64,000 bases of DNA from Isoetes taiwanensis (taxonomy: Eukaryota; Streptophyta; Lycopodiopsida; Isoetales; Isoetaceae): positions 83,597 to 147,596 of the forward strand of contig JAJEKV010000559.1 of NCBI GenBank assembly GCA_021234155.1. Reading direction: 5' to 3'. Under the pieces are notes generated by a model. It did no database searches. It saw only the letters and a list, made by a program, of their open reading frames with translations, and was not told the DNA's origin. Shown in pieces: positions 47,536 through 60,700 of the stretch. Every line of letters begins with the position of its first letter. Position 1 is the stretch's first letter. Both the position numbers and the translations under genes were made by a program.

Positions 47536-50500
47536 AAAGTTCATCTTCCCACATGGATTATCGCCTTCATCAATTCACCATTGATCGAGGCTTTTAATTG
47601 AAGTGCCCAATGAGCCCTCGATCTTGTTGGTTGCTCGATGTCTTCTTCGATCCTCACCAAGAAAAGCTTTACCAGATTCGTCTGCTAAGCCAATTGTAAT
47701 GATCCATCCGATTTGGCTCTCGAAAGCTTAATGAGCTATGAGATATCGTGTGGATCACTACTACAGCATCCCCGGTGATGAATGAATCACCAAGAAGTAT
47801 CAGGTAGTGTAAGAGCTCTGTAAAGAGATGGAAAACGAAATGAATAAATAATAACTGGGGCCTATTGTAACTTTCATGTTATGAATGATATAGTAATTAT
47901 GTAAAGAGCATTGCATACCTCAAGAGTTCTCATCATCGCCCTTTGCTTCTTTAGCCACTAATTTTTAACCGAGTTCAACACTACTGGGGATCACTAATCG
48001 ACAAATTTGGCCCTGCCCCTACGGGCCCAACCCATAGCTCATTGTTTTCTAAAGGTTTGTAGCGGCATGGTCATTAGGGATTGGGTTCCCACTCTTGCTC
48101 CAACAACTCTATACCGTGATTGCATATGAGGTTCCTTTCCTCGCAATGCGTTCAAACCAAGAGACAAACACCTCCTTCATAATACAGTGGGAGATGATCC
48201 CTATCGGGGTCCTTCTTCTCGGCAAAAGCCATCCATGTCGGGCAAGTATCATGTGGTCCGCATTAGCAAGAGCATTCCCCTTCTTGACATCTTGGTAGGG
48301 CTCTAATATTTGCTAACCGGCTCTTGGGTTCACTCCGAAGAAAGGCTCCCTACGTGAATGAGACAGTTTAAATGTGCTCATCCACAAACACTCTTCGTTC
48401 CTTCAATGCACTTTGCCCTCGGCCGAATCCAATGACAGCTTCCACGGGCTGCACGCCACCAAGCACTGCAAGTAAAGAAGGTGGACCAAAAGAGGTCAAT
48501 AACTTCATTCATATATGTGTTGGACTACTGTCATCGCCAAATTTCTGTAAAATAGCTTTACTTGGCAATAGAAGCTCTTAATGCACCTATATCTTTCAAG
48601 CTCCCATATGGTCAGTAGACCTTAGGTGACCCTCTCTAATCATAGGTAAACCTTTGGGCATCCTCCTTCCACATTTCCGGACATTCCCTCAGGAGCCACT
48701 CCCTATGCCCGCCTCATCTTGTAGAACATTAGTGGCTTACCCATCCTTCATAAAAACTTGAAGAGTAGAGGTTCCAAGTGACCACAAACGGTCTTTCGAC
48801 TGGGATAAATCCTTCACTAATTCCTTCCAATCAGAACCTCTCGGCTCACAAGGTAAGGTGAAGGAGCCTTGAACCATAGACCGCTTCTCAAGAGTTGCAT
48901 AAGCCCTAATAGTCAATGCATCCGACCTCTCATTAGAGCAGTAGTTTCCAGTCAGGTATCTATGTCATCGTGGGTGTGTCCAACTATCATGAATCCTACC
49001 GCATTTTGATCAAATACACCTAACCAAACCAAGTATGATGTAAGTAAGAGAAAAGATATCTATTCTTATTCTCCGAATTCGAGCAATTATCTAGTCAAGT
49101 AGTAAAGCCTCCTAGGCAAACTTGTTTGATACCATGTACTTTTGATAGAGGTGATGTTCGTCACGCACGCCATTCATCATTTTTGTCCTAAGGCCCATGG
49201 TTTAAAATTACCGCACTCTACCGCTTTCGTGACGATCAGACTTCAAATGGCCCCAATTATCCTCGATTTATTCTCCGTTGTCTTCAAGGTATGATTCAAG
49301 GACTTCACATGAAAGGATCCTAGAATCATCAGCCAGAGGTCCAAGTGGAGAAGTACCAAGGCACCTATACCTGTCACGGGCATGAGCACCTCGACCTTCG
49401 GCCGCTCACCCTCCATACGCATTCTTGCTAGCTTCCTCTAGACGAGGGACCTTTCGTCTTATTCTCCGATCCATCTTATCATGTATAATGGTTAAAGCTG
49501 CAATGATCTATGCGATAAAAGCTCTCCCAGACTGCAGAAGGCTCCCGCATGAAATCAATAGCCATATGTGATTTTCTCTATTGCAAGTACCCTTCTTTCT
49601 CTGCTTGGATCTTCCGGTTCTAGCAAGCTTTTCCCTTTTATGACAATATTGTGTGCTTTCGGTTATTGATCTCTGGAAAATTATCCTCTTAGGCCATTGC
49701 TACCTCAATGATTCTCTCTTTCCAAGCATTTAAATGATGAAGGAGAAATTATGCTTATTCGGCCATCCTCGTGAACGGAAATATCTACTTCTCTTCGGTG
49801 TATATCCTTCTTAGTCAAGACCGGCTAAAATTTCTTAACATTTTGTTCTGTTAATTCGCCAGAATTTTCAGCCGTGGTATCGCTCTCTATTACTCCATGA
49901 ACATGGATATGATAGACAAGCAACAAAGCATGAGACCTTGGCTTTAGACCCAGTGATTTCCGGGTAATTCGTGATAAATTTTCGCGGGTCAGCTATCAAG
50001 AGCTTCTTCCACTTGTAAAAGTGGAAATGGAATGCCATAGGCTTTATTATGCTTCTACACCATGAAAGTTATTCAACATCGCTTATGACCACCATTTCAG
50101 AGTAAAGATTCAGCATGTTATAAGTAAAAGCTGTACTTCAAGTGTTCCAAAGAAAAGGTTCCTTATGCAAGCTTATCATCTCCGATGATGTAAATTTGCA
50201 CAAAGATCGCTTCGCGCACAGTTGATGACCTGTCTAGAATAGCCCCTCAAAGACTAGTTTTTCTCTACATTTGTCCGGTACGGGCGGTTCCCGGGTCTCC
50301 ATTGACCATGTCGGTGAAGGTCTCTTTGCGATGCCAATTTCGTCTACGGAGGTTCCATTTCTCCACATCCTCCTTCACCGCAACCACAAGAGTAGAAACC
50401 GGAATGTTATCAACGAAACCAGGCTAAGGGCCATTCTGGTCATGTATGGGTATTTCTGCATTGTGCCCGCGCTGCGATAGAGATTCTTTTCGCATTGAAA

Positions 50501-53500
50501 ATGTTCATGATAGTAGCAGCCTATCGAAATTTCCTCTAACTTCACCGCCGACACGATGGTTTGATCGTTGAAAACGATAACACCATAGGTGACAGCTCAT
50601 GTAGCATTCATGCATGAGTGTGTACTTTCAAACTAACTCATCTCTAGAAAGCCCTTGCACATGATTCCGCCCCATTAGTGGCTAAACCCTCATTCCCCGC
50701 CTCGTCCCCGCCAGCCTATCCTTTTATCCGACCTCGTAAGTAAGCTCTCATGTTCATCTAGTGGAGCAACAATGTCCTTTCTCGAGTTCAATAAACACAA
50801 AAGTCCCTACAGCCTTCACCCATTTTTTTTCTATTTCCAATTCGGGAATTGGTAGCGGTAATCAGTCTTACCCTGTAATTATTCACTTTAAACGGTTAAA
50901 CCATATCCTCCCGGATACCAATTGCATTGAAGCCAAATTGTGGACTCTTCTTCGCCACCTTTTTTCCCCAGCTACAATGACTATATCAGCCATCCTCCAA
51001 AACAAGAGGTCGTGGAATAGCGCTACCACATCCTAGTGGGAGCGGTAGCACTGATCGCAAACCACTACAAAAAGTATGAACCGAAAAATAAGAAATGGTC
51101 ACGACTTTCGCCAATCAAGATCTACCGAAAGCATAAGAGAACGCTTACGCTTAGTTGCGAAGCATTCATCTAGCTTCTAATAAGAACTGTAAATTCAAAT
51201 TTCGTAGGCTAGCTAGTGGGTCTTAATCAGGTTATCATATCCGGGAGTTCTTGGTCAATAGCAAGTAGATGGTTGAAGGTATCGCGACCGCCGCATCTCG
51301 CGGAGCACCAAAGTTAAACGATTTTCATCTGCATGAATAAGGCATTACTCCTACCTCTGTACGTATCACGGTTTAGTGTCATAAAACAAAGGTTTTAGTT
51401 TCATCCATTATAGAGAAAGAAAGCATATAATTTGAAACATCGCTTACATTGTATAATAAACACACCCGTGAGTGCACAGCTTTATTTAGAAACATCTATT
51501 TTTATATAGCAACAGCATCGTGATAGACCTTATCAATCCATGCATTGCTATAGTGTTCTAGGCAGACCTGGAGGTTACAGCTTATAATTGAAATTCAGCG
51601 GTATTTACTGAGACGACAAATAATTTCAGAGGGATATGTATCGAATAGGCCCTCAACTTCTTGCAGAAACCCCTGACTCATGTCGGCAGAATCTCGAGTG
51701 TAGGGTTGATTGGTGTTGATTTATCACATTGGCTGGGCCGGGGCTTCAATGGATGCTAATTTAAAGAACTTGCCCAAATCCAGTCGCAAATTTTAGGCGC
51801 AGCCTCCAAATACTTCTAAGATGGTAAAACAATCAAACTGAATTGCTCTTCCTTTCTCAATTGGTTTGTTCCAATTCAAAATTCTGCGCCGTCTCGCTTG
51901 TGAACTGAGCATTTTGGGGCATTTGATGTATCGGATAAAGTACGTCCAAATTATCCAAATTCCGAACGCGACGCCCCAAGTGGATAAAGACCTTTCAGCA
52001 TCGCTTACCGGCCTTTCCTCGATCGGGTATATTCGCGACGACCGCATTAATGCCGCCGTGGAATAAATACGCGCGTACTGCATCACTAATGGCCACGGCC
52101 AGACGACGCCATTTTCATGGTCGCACGCTTTTTCACGCCGGGCCATCATGAGGGGCGGCATTTACTTCTCCGCGCCTGCCTTTATAAATTGAAACTCCAA
52201 ACATTCAAAACTAATTTCTACTCCGCTACATTTCTATCTAGCTACGAAGGCTTCTTCAATTCGAGCGCCCCCGGACCCACTCCAAAACCGATTGGGATTA
52301 AACTACCGCTGACCATGTTCCGGCGACTTCGAAACGTATTTCTAACATTTCAGCTCGCCAAGATCAAGGCCGCTGATCTTGCCTACTAGAACGATCCTTC
52401 ATTATTTCTGGAGATAGCTTCCGTTAAGATCGGCCTTTGCTTGATAGGTTTTATAATTTCTGGGAGAGCGCCTTCATAAGTGTAGTCATTTCATCGCGAT
52501 CGCCGCCGTCTTGCTTGATTGGTTTCGGCAATTTCCAGATAGCGTCTTCATATGCAGCCGCCTACGTATGACCGCGTACGCCCCATTGAGCATGATTTTC
52601 TTTGGCCATGGCGTTCAATGCAAGACTATGAATGCTTCATCGCGACGCGGCCATGGCCTTTGCTCGACGCTTTATCATATGTTTTCGTTTGTTTAAGTGT
52701 TACGTACGCGTCGCTACCGCCATTGTGTGGAGTTCCTATTTTAGCCATGGTAAGATCGCCATCGCTATTTACGCGAGTTTAAACCATCGCATTCACATTA
52801 TGCGTTCTACTGTACCAATTAAGGTGCTTTTGTTTACAGACTGCTCTTCCGGAGGACCGTGATGTCGAGCCAGCCCGCGACAGTAACCCTTCCAGTCGAG
52901 CTGAAATACCGGTGTATCGAGATTCGTACAGCTATACCGCTATTGATTAGCGGGTGATCGCAGAAAAGGACCTGCGCCCGCTTCTCAAGTGGGACCGGAA
53001 AAATGGTGACCGTTGGTATAGTGGTGGGTAACGCAGCGCATCAAGAACAATGTGCATGCCATCATAGCGACTGGTGACCCACAAAGTACGTGCTTCGAGT
53101 ACATTTTCGAAATAATAGAATGTTAACCGCCTGATGACAGCCGCAAAGAAATGAAAGGGTTACCGATAGAAAACGCCCCTACCGTCACGAGGTATGAATT
53201 ATTAAGCGCCATCCTGGCGAATCTCTTTGTCGTATAAAGGGAACAGAGACATATTGTCTTGCCTCACGATAAATGGTTTGCCTGCCATGAAGCCTCCCGA
53301 AATGTGCCTTTGAAAGCGGTTCGGACGAGAAGATGCCCTCCGTGATGACACCAATCAAGCAAGAGCCGTGGGCTAAAGAGGTAGTTTATTACATTGGAGA
53401 GACCCGCATCAAAGGCCTGTTTAAGAACCATTAACGATAAACTCCTCCTATCAAGTAACTTACTCTTCCTATTGCTATGAAGGCCCTTATAGCAATACAT

Positions 53501-56500
53501 CCGTGGACGGTTCCAAAAATTCTCCTTTTCAAAATTAGCCTTTAACTGACCTCGCGAGGATAGCCCGCGTTCGTTGAGCTCAAACCCCTGCCATTTAATG
53601 CCTCCTCTAAAACTAGCATTTCTCGATATATTCTAAGACCCCATTCTAAATTTAGGCTGAAGTTCAACTCAAGAGTAAACGCAGATGGCAAGAGCAGTCC
53701 GATCCGTGGTTTGAACAAATTAAAAGGTTCTCACTTAGGGTTAATTGGTTACAAAGATTTCTATTTTGATTGTGAACCCGCACTAAAGAACTTGACACAC
53801 GTATCGCTACAAAAATGACCATGTTCAAACTCGTTAAAAGCTTCCAAGACATACCCGGATTGAGGTCCTCACCCCCGACGCCGTCTGCTGGACCCATTAC
53901 CGTGCAACTAATTCTTTTATCTTTTGACACTCGTTATGTAGATTTGACCCGACGGTTGTCTATCTTTCTCGAGGAGGGTGACATGGAGCAATCCGTAAGA
54001 TTTGAAGGGCAAGAAATTTTATATTATTTCCGCAACCATAAAGATTTGTCGCGACATAACCTTTGTTCGCCGTCACGAAGTCTCGAGCAAGAACGAATTT
54101 GCCAAAGTATATGCTAGAAGAAGATCGAGGTTGCCGAACGGAAATCTTACTGCATAAGGAATATATAGAGTTGAGTATTGAATGCAACGGGCATTTGCAA
54201 ACACCCGGTACGTGAGAGCCACCGATTGAAAACCGCATCAACTTACCATCGCCGACAAGGCTTTATGGTTGCCCTCCACAAGGACCTATAGGGACAAACT
54301 AAAACTCTTTGAAGGTATTTATTTTTGTTTTCACTGGCCAAGTTCAAGGGTCCATCTTGATGACCTCAAATTGCTTCAAGCAGGATTTCCATGAAATTGC
54401 AACGACTCACCTTGAAAGTGTGGAGCTTAAGGATGAAAAAGCACCATTTTATGGATGGAAGGTTTTCAAGAAGTGAAAGTTGTTTGCGCAGGGTGAGTCG
54501 TGAAACCTCGTTGACTCCATCATGGTGAGTTTCCGCACGCTTCATCCAAAGCATCCCTTTAACAAGACCCCGCCCTGCTGTTAATGAGGGTATGTCGAAT
54601 GCGAGTTGTCACCGCCGATGAGATTATAGAAGGCAAGACCTATTTAAAGGTGGCCGTTATAGCTGCAGATTTGATTGCGCATAACCCGCAATTGAGATTT
54701 AACCCTCACTTTTTATGAGGCCGAAATTTTGTCTTATGCCTCAAATTTACCGCAAAGCGATTCGAGAATGGGAGGAATTGCTTCCAGCTTTTCCCCGTTT
54801 TAATTGAACGTAGAATACCGGATATATCGATATCGATACAGAGTACGTGGAAGGCTAACTATAACAAGGGATCATACACTAGGTAACCCACCTGTAGCCT
54901 TTTTGGAGCCAATCGGGAATATTCTAAAGCTAGAAGAGGCTAGAAAAGAAAGGAAAAGAAAATATTGTCATAGTTAAAGGACAAAGGATGGCATCCCTAC
55001 TTCCTCCCAAGTGTCGAGAATGCGATTAATGATATTTATTGACATCCGGGGATAAACAAGGTATGGGATTGCAAGAAATACACGATTCATTTACAAGGAT
55101 AGCTACCATACCCGGATGCCAAAGTTTATCACTTGGTCATTATCATACCAAAGGAATTTGCCCAATTGCTTGTTCAAATGAAGCTAAAATTCAAGTGGGC
55201 TACCTATCTTTAGGTTCCTATGAAGAAATGGGATGGGAGATAAAAAGAAGGGTGAAAGAACATCGGCGACTTTATTAGTCATATGTGCATTAACCAAGGA
55301 GTGATGTTCGTAGTAGCACAATAACCAGAGTTGGAGCTCACCTATATCCACAATTCAAGGCCCTAAGTCAACACCATTACCTCCAATGCCGCTTAATGTC
55401 GTAATGAGGGATGCCGAGAAGATAAAAAAGAAATATCGACTCTTTTTACGAACAAACCAAGATTCAAATGGGCGGCAAATGGAAGGAGATCTTGTATTGA
55501 AATGCTACCAAAACCTCCTATGCCTACCATATTGTTGAATGTGGTCTCACCGACATCGATGGTTTGTTCGATTTCTTTTTCTACTGGGACTGGTGGTTGC
55601 TCTTATGCAAGGCAAAAAAGAGCTGCTGGTTTTTCGAAAAGTTCAGGTAAAGTGTGCCGTTTCCGAGGGTTTTTGAACGCTTTTGATAAGATGGCCAATC
55701 CAAGTGCCGATGGGTTTGAGGAAGAGCCGAAGCGAGAATGTTGACCCCGATCGACCAACCCGACATCGGGTGATCACCCAAAACACGGATCTATCAAAGT
55801 TGGGTTCCATTTTGAAAACCCTCGATGCTAAGTCCTACCTAAGAGAGAATGCAAGAAACAGCGCTTGCTTGAAGAGACGGAAAAAGGTATAGAAGCCCCG
55901 AGCCCACTTTCCAAAAATTGCACGCACTTAATGAGAAGCTTGATGGGTACATGCCTTTGACAAAGCTAACATAGGTTTGGAATAATGGCATGAGAACACA
56001 TGGAAGCGGCACCAAAGCACGGAAGCAAACCAACGTAAAGCATACGGACATTGACCAAGATGAGGTTCTTGTCACGTGAGCATCGGTACATAAAAAAAGC
56101 GTATTCGTCATCACATCGTAATGCTACCTTACGCGAGCTCTTTTGAAAACGAACTTATAGGCGGGAGCAAGTATGGCGAATGGGAGCCCGATTCACATCT
56201 CAGCCGCGCCGCAAACGCCATGGGTGTTCGTGATTCCAGAGGTCCGTGTTATACAGATGGACACAACACAAGCTATGGAATTGGGTAGAGAGCATGTCAA
56301 TCGCATGGCCAATGAAATGGGTGTGATACCTGATCAAGTATTCAAACACAATCGTATTAATTATCTCCTTCAATCAATGGTATATTTGTATATTACTTCC
56401 TTCAATAGAAAACTTTTGTTTCAAAACTTTGGTTTTGTCTTTACCATATCTTTTACCATATGTTTAATGCTAAAATAATCGCTGAACCGCTGACCTTCCC

Positions 56501-57899
56501 AGAGTAAATTACATGTATTTTAAATACTGAATTTTGTGTGATATCCTTGCTCCTCTGCGACCTTCTTTTAAACATAATGCTCATATGGTTTTAATAAAGG
56601 TACATTCTTCGCCTCCTTTCACCGGTGGAAACATCGGCGTTCAAGGCTTCTTTATGCAGAAGTTTTCACCTCCCTCCTACTACGTTATACTCGCTGGTGA
56701 ACCTTTGCATTAGCAAAGAAAACTATATTTCGAATAAGACCTAAGCATTTGGCAGAATTTGTGCAAAAACGCCAACTTTTACTCAAATTAGTAGTTTTTG
56801 TAGTTTATGGCTACCCGCTAACATATTTTATGCTAAACGAGAATTCCAAATTTCTCTAATTAATGAATTTTTTTCGCTCTTTGAATCATTCCCCCGTCTC
56901 ATTTCTCGGTTCTTGAGCTTTCTGATTCTTCTGCTTTCATTCCCCTTTTGTTCCTTTTTTTTTCGAGTTTGTTCCTTGTTCATTGTTGGGTAATTTTCGT
57001 GTCGGGTCTTCTTTCGGTCATGGTATTTTTTTAGTATTCCTACGCGATTTAACACATTCACATATTTCATAAAATAGTCTACGCCCGCCGTAGGATGCAT
57101 TCTCACCATGACTAAAGGGTGGGCCAGTCTTAAAGCACCATTTTCAAGAATTCACTTCCCATAAATGGCTAATTTGATATTTTCCAAATCTTCAAAACTC
57201 CTATGCATGGCCATTCCAAAATGTTATGTGAACTTGTTGTGGTGGCCATTTAAACCATGGAATAATTTTATATTTCAAGGGCCATGGCCAAGCTCTATGG
57301 CCAAGTGTAGGACATAATTTTGCCACTTATGTGAGGGAAGTTGTTTTTTAGTTTAGCCCTAAAATTCTAAAAAAAAGCATTTCTAATAATATAGTTTTTT
57401 TTTTCTTGGTTCAATTTTTCTTTTTTGTTCTTCATCATCCATTTCGAATATGCACTTCATTGCCCCAACTCAAATCAAGGTTAGTTTCCATTTACCGTCT
57501 TTGCCAATATGGCTTTGGGTGAGATCAATCCTACCAACTCCATTTGCGCTTTTGCCTAAATTCAATATATTTAAACATTCAAATAATCCTATAGTAATTT
57601 TAGTTAGAGAAGTGTAGCATGTATTTGTTTGTGACAACTGCATAGAGCATCATAGAAACTGGATATTATCTTAGTGATGTGGCTATCATATTTACATTTT
57701 AGATGTATGGATATGGTCAATTCAAATTATTGGAAAAAAAATTAGTTTCATGATTTCGCCATTTAAGTTACAACCTCTTGTCGTAACAATTCGGAAAAGG
57801 CCAGGCCAAACTACGCTTAGCAAATTATCTAAAGTAAATAGTGGCCAATATTTTACGCCCCGTCAAATATGTAAGGAGGTTAAAAAATACCCTGTTGCT
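47536..57899. other. Long unrecognised stretch
   Basis: Open frames are short on both strands. The longest are 122 codons (minus, 51,793-52,161) and 101 codons (plus, 56,173-56,478). The second begins MANGSPIHISAAPQTPWVF and stays protein-like until about residue 68 (NRINYLLQSM), after which a GTATAT could be a splice donor. The plus frame at 53,815-54,117 (100 codons) is also protein-like. I recognise no transposon or host domain in any of them. The part from 51,800 to 54,600 has more CpG than its surroundings. Confidence 0.25.
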
Positions 57900-58356
57900 G
57901 GTTACACTTTTGAACAGGTTTTGAGGTTTTGGCATGGTTTTCCCATGGTTTTGCTTCAGAAACCTCGCAGCTTGTTTCAGAAGCCTTGCTTCTTGGGTCT
58001 CCATGGAGCTCTTAGGGAAACGCCCAATTGAGCAAGTGTTCTTCAAATCTGGTGTTGTTGAGCATGTTGTTGAGCATGGATGAGCGTGGGAACTTCTACT
58101 GGGGTTCGACTCCCCAGGCTCATCATTCTCTATTTTCGATCTTTAATATTTTTGTTTCTACCGCTAATTGTGAAGCATGATATTTTCTCAATGGTTTAAT
58201 CAAATGTTAGTAAGTCAAACAAGGTGGGCCCCATCGTTGACCCCATCTTGACTTTGTGTTTGAGGGTCAAAATTCGCCCCATGGAATATCTTTGTGGCAT
58301 ATAGCAAAGATCCATCGGCCCAAAATAATTTTAACACACCCAAAACGATAACACAC
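57900..58356. repeat. Dispersed repeat R2, copy 2
   Basis: Partner of 35,731-36,160, same orientation. This copy has an extra TGTTGTTGAGCATG duplication near 58,052-58,078 and the tRNA-like hairpin described next; the corresponding place in copy 1 (about 35,890-35,935) lacks the strong stem. Confidence 0.85.
58079..58124 (+). other. tRNA-like acceptor and T-arm fold
   Basis: GATGAGC (58,079-58,085) is the exact complement of GCTCATC (58,118-58,124). Between them lies CTGGGGTTCGACTCCCCAG (58,099-58,117), a perfect 6-base stem with the seven-base loop TTCGACT, which is the canonical T-loop and also fits a Pol III B box. The D and anticodon arms are missing; only 13 bases separate the two elements, so this is not a tRNA gene. 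It may be a SINE remnant or chance. Confidence 0.35.
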
Positions 58357-58425
58357 CAATTAGTTTGCATGAATACGACCCTTAGTTAACACACCAATTA
58401 GTTTGCATGAATACGACCCTTAGTT
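58350..58425. repeat. Exact 38-base tandem duplication
   Basis: The unit beginning AACACACCAATTAGTTTGCA is present twice without a mismatch, at 58,350-58,387 and 58,388-58,425. In a sequence where other duplicated blocks differ by many small indels, exact identity implies a recent event or an assembly join. Confidence 0.95.
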
Positions 58426-58504
58426 TGGCCCCTGGTTTCAATGGTTGGACGGATGGTGGACGTTCGAAGTTCCCTCTTCTAGGATGTCATTTAAAATACT
58501 GATT

Positions 58505-58577
58505 GCTATGGACATTCCAAGCTGTTTTTTTTTTAGGGCTATTGCTATGGCCATCTCCAAGCTGTTTTTTTTTTCAG
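58505..58577. repeat. Short tandem duplication with T-runs
   Basis: ATTGCTATGG-CAT--CCAAGC followed by TG and a run of ten T bases occurs twice with a period of about 39 bases. It lies only about 80 bases after the exact 38-base duplication. Confidence 0.85.
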
Positions 58578-59257
58578 GAAAATCTTTCGACCTGCATGGT
58601 ATGCCACAAACAATCGGGCTTTAATCGAGATTCAAAATTTGTAACATTTGGCAAGTAATGTATGTAATGATGCAGAACTTGATTGCATTACTAATATCTT
58701 GGAATGCTAATAGGGTAGAAAAATTCCTAGTTACAATGTTTGGCTAGGGCAACTTGTATAACAATGAGGAAAAGTAAAATCTATTCGCCATAGCCATGGA
58801 CGACAAACATAGATTGAAAATCGTGAATATCAAGCATCTGATTCAAGAAACGCCACAATTATGAGCTAAAAATAATTCCCCAAGCACAATACTATAAGGG
58901 TAATACTATAAGGATTTACGTGCATCGCCTTTGCATTGCCGGGCCTTTGCTTTGCCTGCGGCAAAAGGGACGCCATATTGAGTCCGGGATGTGGTATTTC
59001 CGACCTTTTTGTGGTGTTTCCGGCCACTCATTATCGATCCACCTATTTCGGGCAGGTTCAAACCCGTGAACTAACCGTTTTGGGCATTTTGGATCAATAT
59101 CATTTATCCGAAGCTCAAATCGCTTCCTCTCTTCATCAACCAACCTTAAAGAGACAGGCAAAGTGATTATAAGGGCTTTTGAAGCAGTTCAAGCCGCTCA
59201 CGGAGCTGCAAGAACGATCCGACCAAAGATTTCAGCTCCGTCGCACAGTTTAGCTTG
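58578..59257. other. No recognisable gene
   Basis: A minus frame of 81 codons at 59,161-58,916 and an overlapping plus frame of 76 codons have no recognisable domain. TAATACTATAAGG is repeated at about 58,887 and 58,902. Confidence 0.35.
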
Positions 59258-59342
59258 GTTTTGGCCGTAAATATCATCGTTTTGGCCGAAATACCATTCT
59301 TTTGGCGGGAATACCACCACCTTTTGGCCAAACAATACCATC
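59258..59342. repeat. Tandem repeat, about 20-22-base unit, four copies
   Basis: TTTTGGCC-GAAATACCATC-like units follow one another: TTGGCCGTAAATATCATCG, TTTTGGCCGAAATACCATTC, TTTTGGCGGGAATACCACC and TTTTGGCCAAACAATACCA. Looser copies continue to about 59,392 (GAATACCACC, TAAATACCAC). Confidence 0.85.
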
Positions 59343-59733
59343 CGGCTGATAATCGTGATGTCCGAATACCACCAAAAGTCCGTAAATACCACTCCAACAA
59401 ATTGGCTGGTCCATCAGCGCCTTAATGGACCATAGTGGACCATAGTGTCATTTGCAAAATTCTCTTTTATCATTGTTCATTAAAGGTGATATCCAGTTAT
59501 GTGGGATGACAACACAATTAAATAGTTAATTCCCTAGGAATTCTAGATGGTTAAGAATTTCTCATTTTTCTATTCATCATTCAATCCCTCTGTGTTTGGT
59601 GTTGTTGTTGGTGGGGGGGAGGGCATTGATGGCATGTTGGGATTCTTATACATGAAAATGGACTGGAAGCAAAATAATCAAACTAGGTTCCTTTCAACCA
59701 TGCTTCAGACGATCGATCCGGAGACATCGGATC
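59343..59733. other. No recognisable gene
   Basis: Contains the duplicated phrase TGGACCATAG at 59,425-59,444 and a GTTGTTGTTGG-G-run at 59,602-59,623. No gene is seen. Confidence 0.4.
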
Positions 59734-60059
59734 GCCATTCTAGAATGGGACGAGCATGCATGTCCAATCATGCATGCGGTACGCTGATGCCCGCTTCGGG
59801 TTGGGAATTAACATATTAAAGCGCTAAGCCAGATCCCACGACTCATGGGCGCTTCCCTCTTCTCTCGCCAGTGACTTTATTCTCTTGAATTGTTTCCGGG
59901 CGGGGGAGGGCTTCTTCCCCGCCTGGTTTATAATTGGCGTATCTTTCTTCCTATCCCGGCTTTGGCCTCTGTCTTTTGACCTTCGGCCCTCGATCCTAGG
60001 TTTGAGGAAGTTCTCGGTCGGGCGGTTTGTTGGTTTCTTGCGAGGTCCCATTCTAGAAT
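59734..60059. mobile_element. MITE-like element 1 with palindromic termini
   Basis: The left end CATTCTAGAATGGGAC (59,737-59,752) and the right end GTCCCATTCTAGAAT (60,045-60,059) are inverted repeats. Each contains the self-complementary core ATTCTAGAAT. The left flank holds CGATCCG-GAGACAT-CGGATCG, another inverted pair. The body has CATGCATG palindromes and GACTCAT-GGCGCTTCC, shared with element 2. No coding capacity. Confidence 0.65.
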
Positions 60060-60700
60060 CGCATCGATCCGGAGACATCGGATCGCCATTCTAGAATGGG
60101 ACGAGCATGCATGTCATGCATGTACGCTGGCGGCGCATGTCCGATGCAGTTTGAATTCGACATTTCGCGGCGTTTCTGCATCCACGCGACTCATCAGGCG
60201 CTTCCTCTTCTCTCACCGCACCTTATTCTCTTTGAACCCACCCTCCCCCTTCTTTGTTTATTATATTTTGTACAAGTTCCGAGATATATTTTTTCCACCG
60301 GGGGTGATGCTGTTTCTCTGTATGTTTCTCGTTTGTTGTGTTGGTGATGTGCGTGTACGGGTTGGCGGCCGCATCATTTTTGACTTCTCCATGCGGGGGT
60401 TTTGGGAGCGATTCTATGCCCACGTTTGTCTAAGCCCCTTGTCAAGGCTTATCCTGGGTTTTCCTCGAAAACCGGCATGGGGTTTTAATCCCGGTGATAA
60501 GCTTTCGGCGGGTACATCAACCACTCATCTATTAGCATTGTATTTTTTGGGGTCCAAATGATCTAATTGATTTTCCCTTTATTTTTAGGTGGTAGTAGTT
60601 GTGCGGCTACCTTTATCCCACCATTGTAGAAAATCTTTGAGATGAAATGAGAAGCCTATCTACAGGCGGTTTGTTGGTTTCTTACTTGAGTCCCATTCTC
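60060..60700. mobile_element. MITE-like element 2, longer relative of element 1
   Basis: ATCGATCCGGAGACATCGG and the palindromic terminus recur at 60,063-60,102, 351 bases after the first copy. ACGAGCATGCATGTC, GCGCTTCC and TTATTCTCTT follow in the same order. The right end GGCGGTTTGTTGGTTTCTT plus GTCCCATTCT at about 60,665-60,700 repeats the end of element 1. It is longer because of unrelated sequence at about 60,240-60,660, where a 136-codon plus frame (60,151-60,561) is unrecognised. Confidence 0.6.

Noticed and set aside
59198-59400. Overlapping minus-strand frames with repeated WYF-like peptides
   Set aside because: They follow the 20-22-base tandem repeat in two frames and have no independent evidence of coding.
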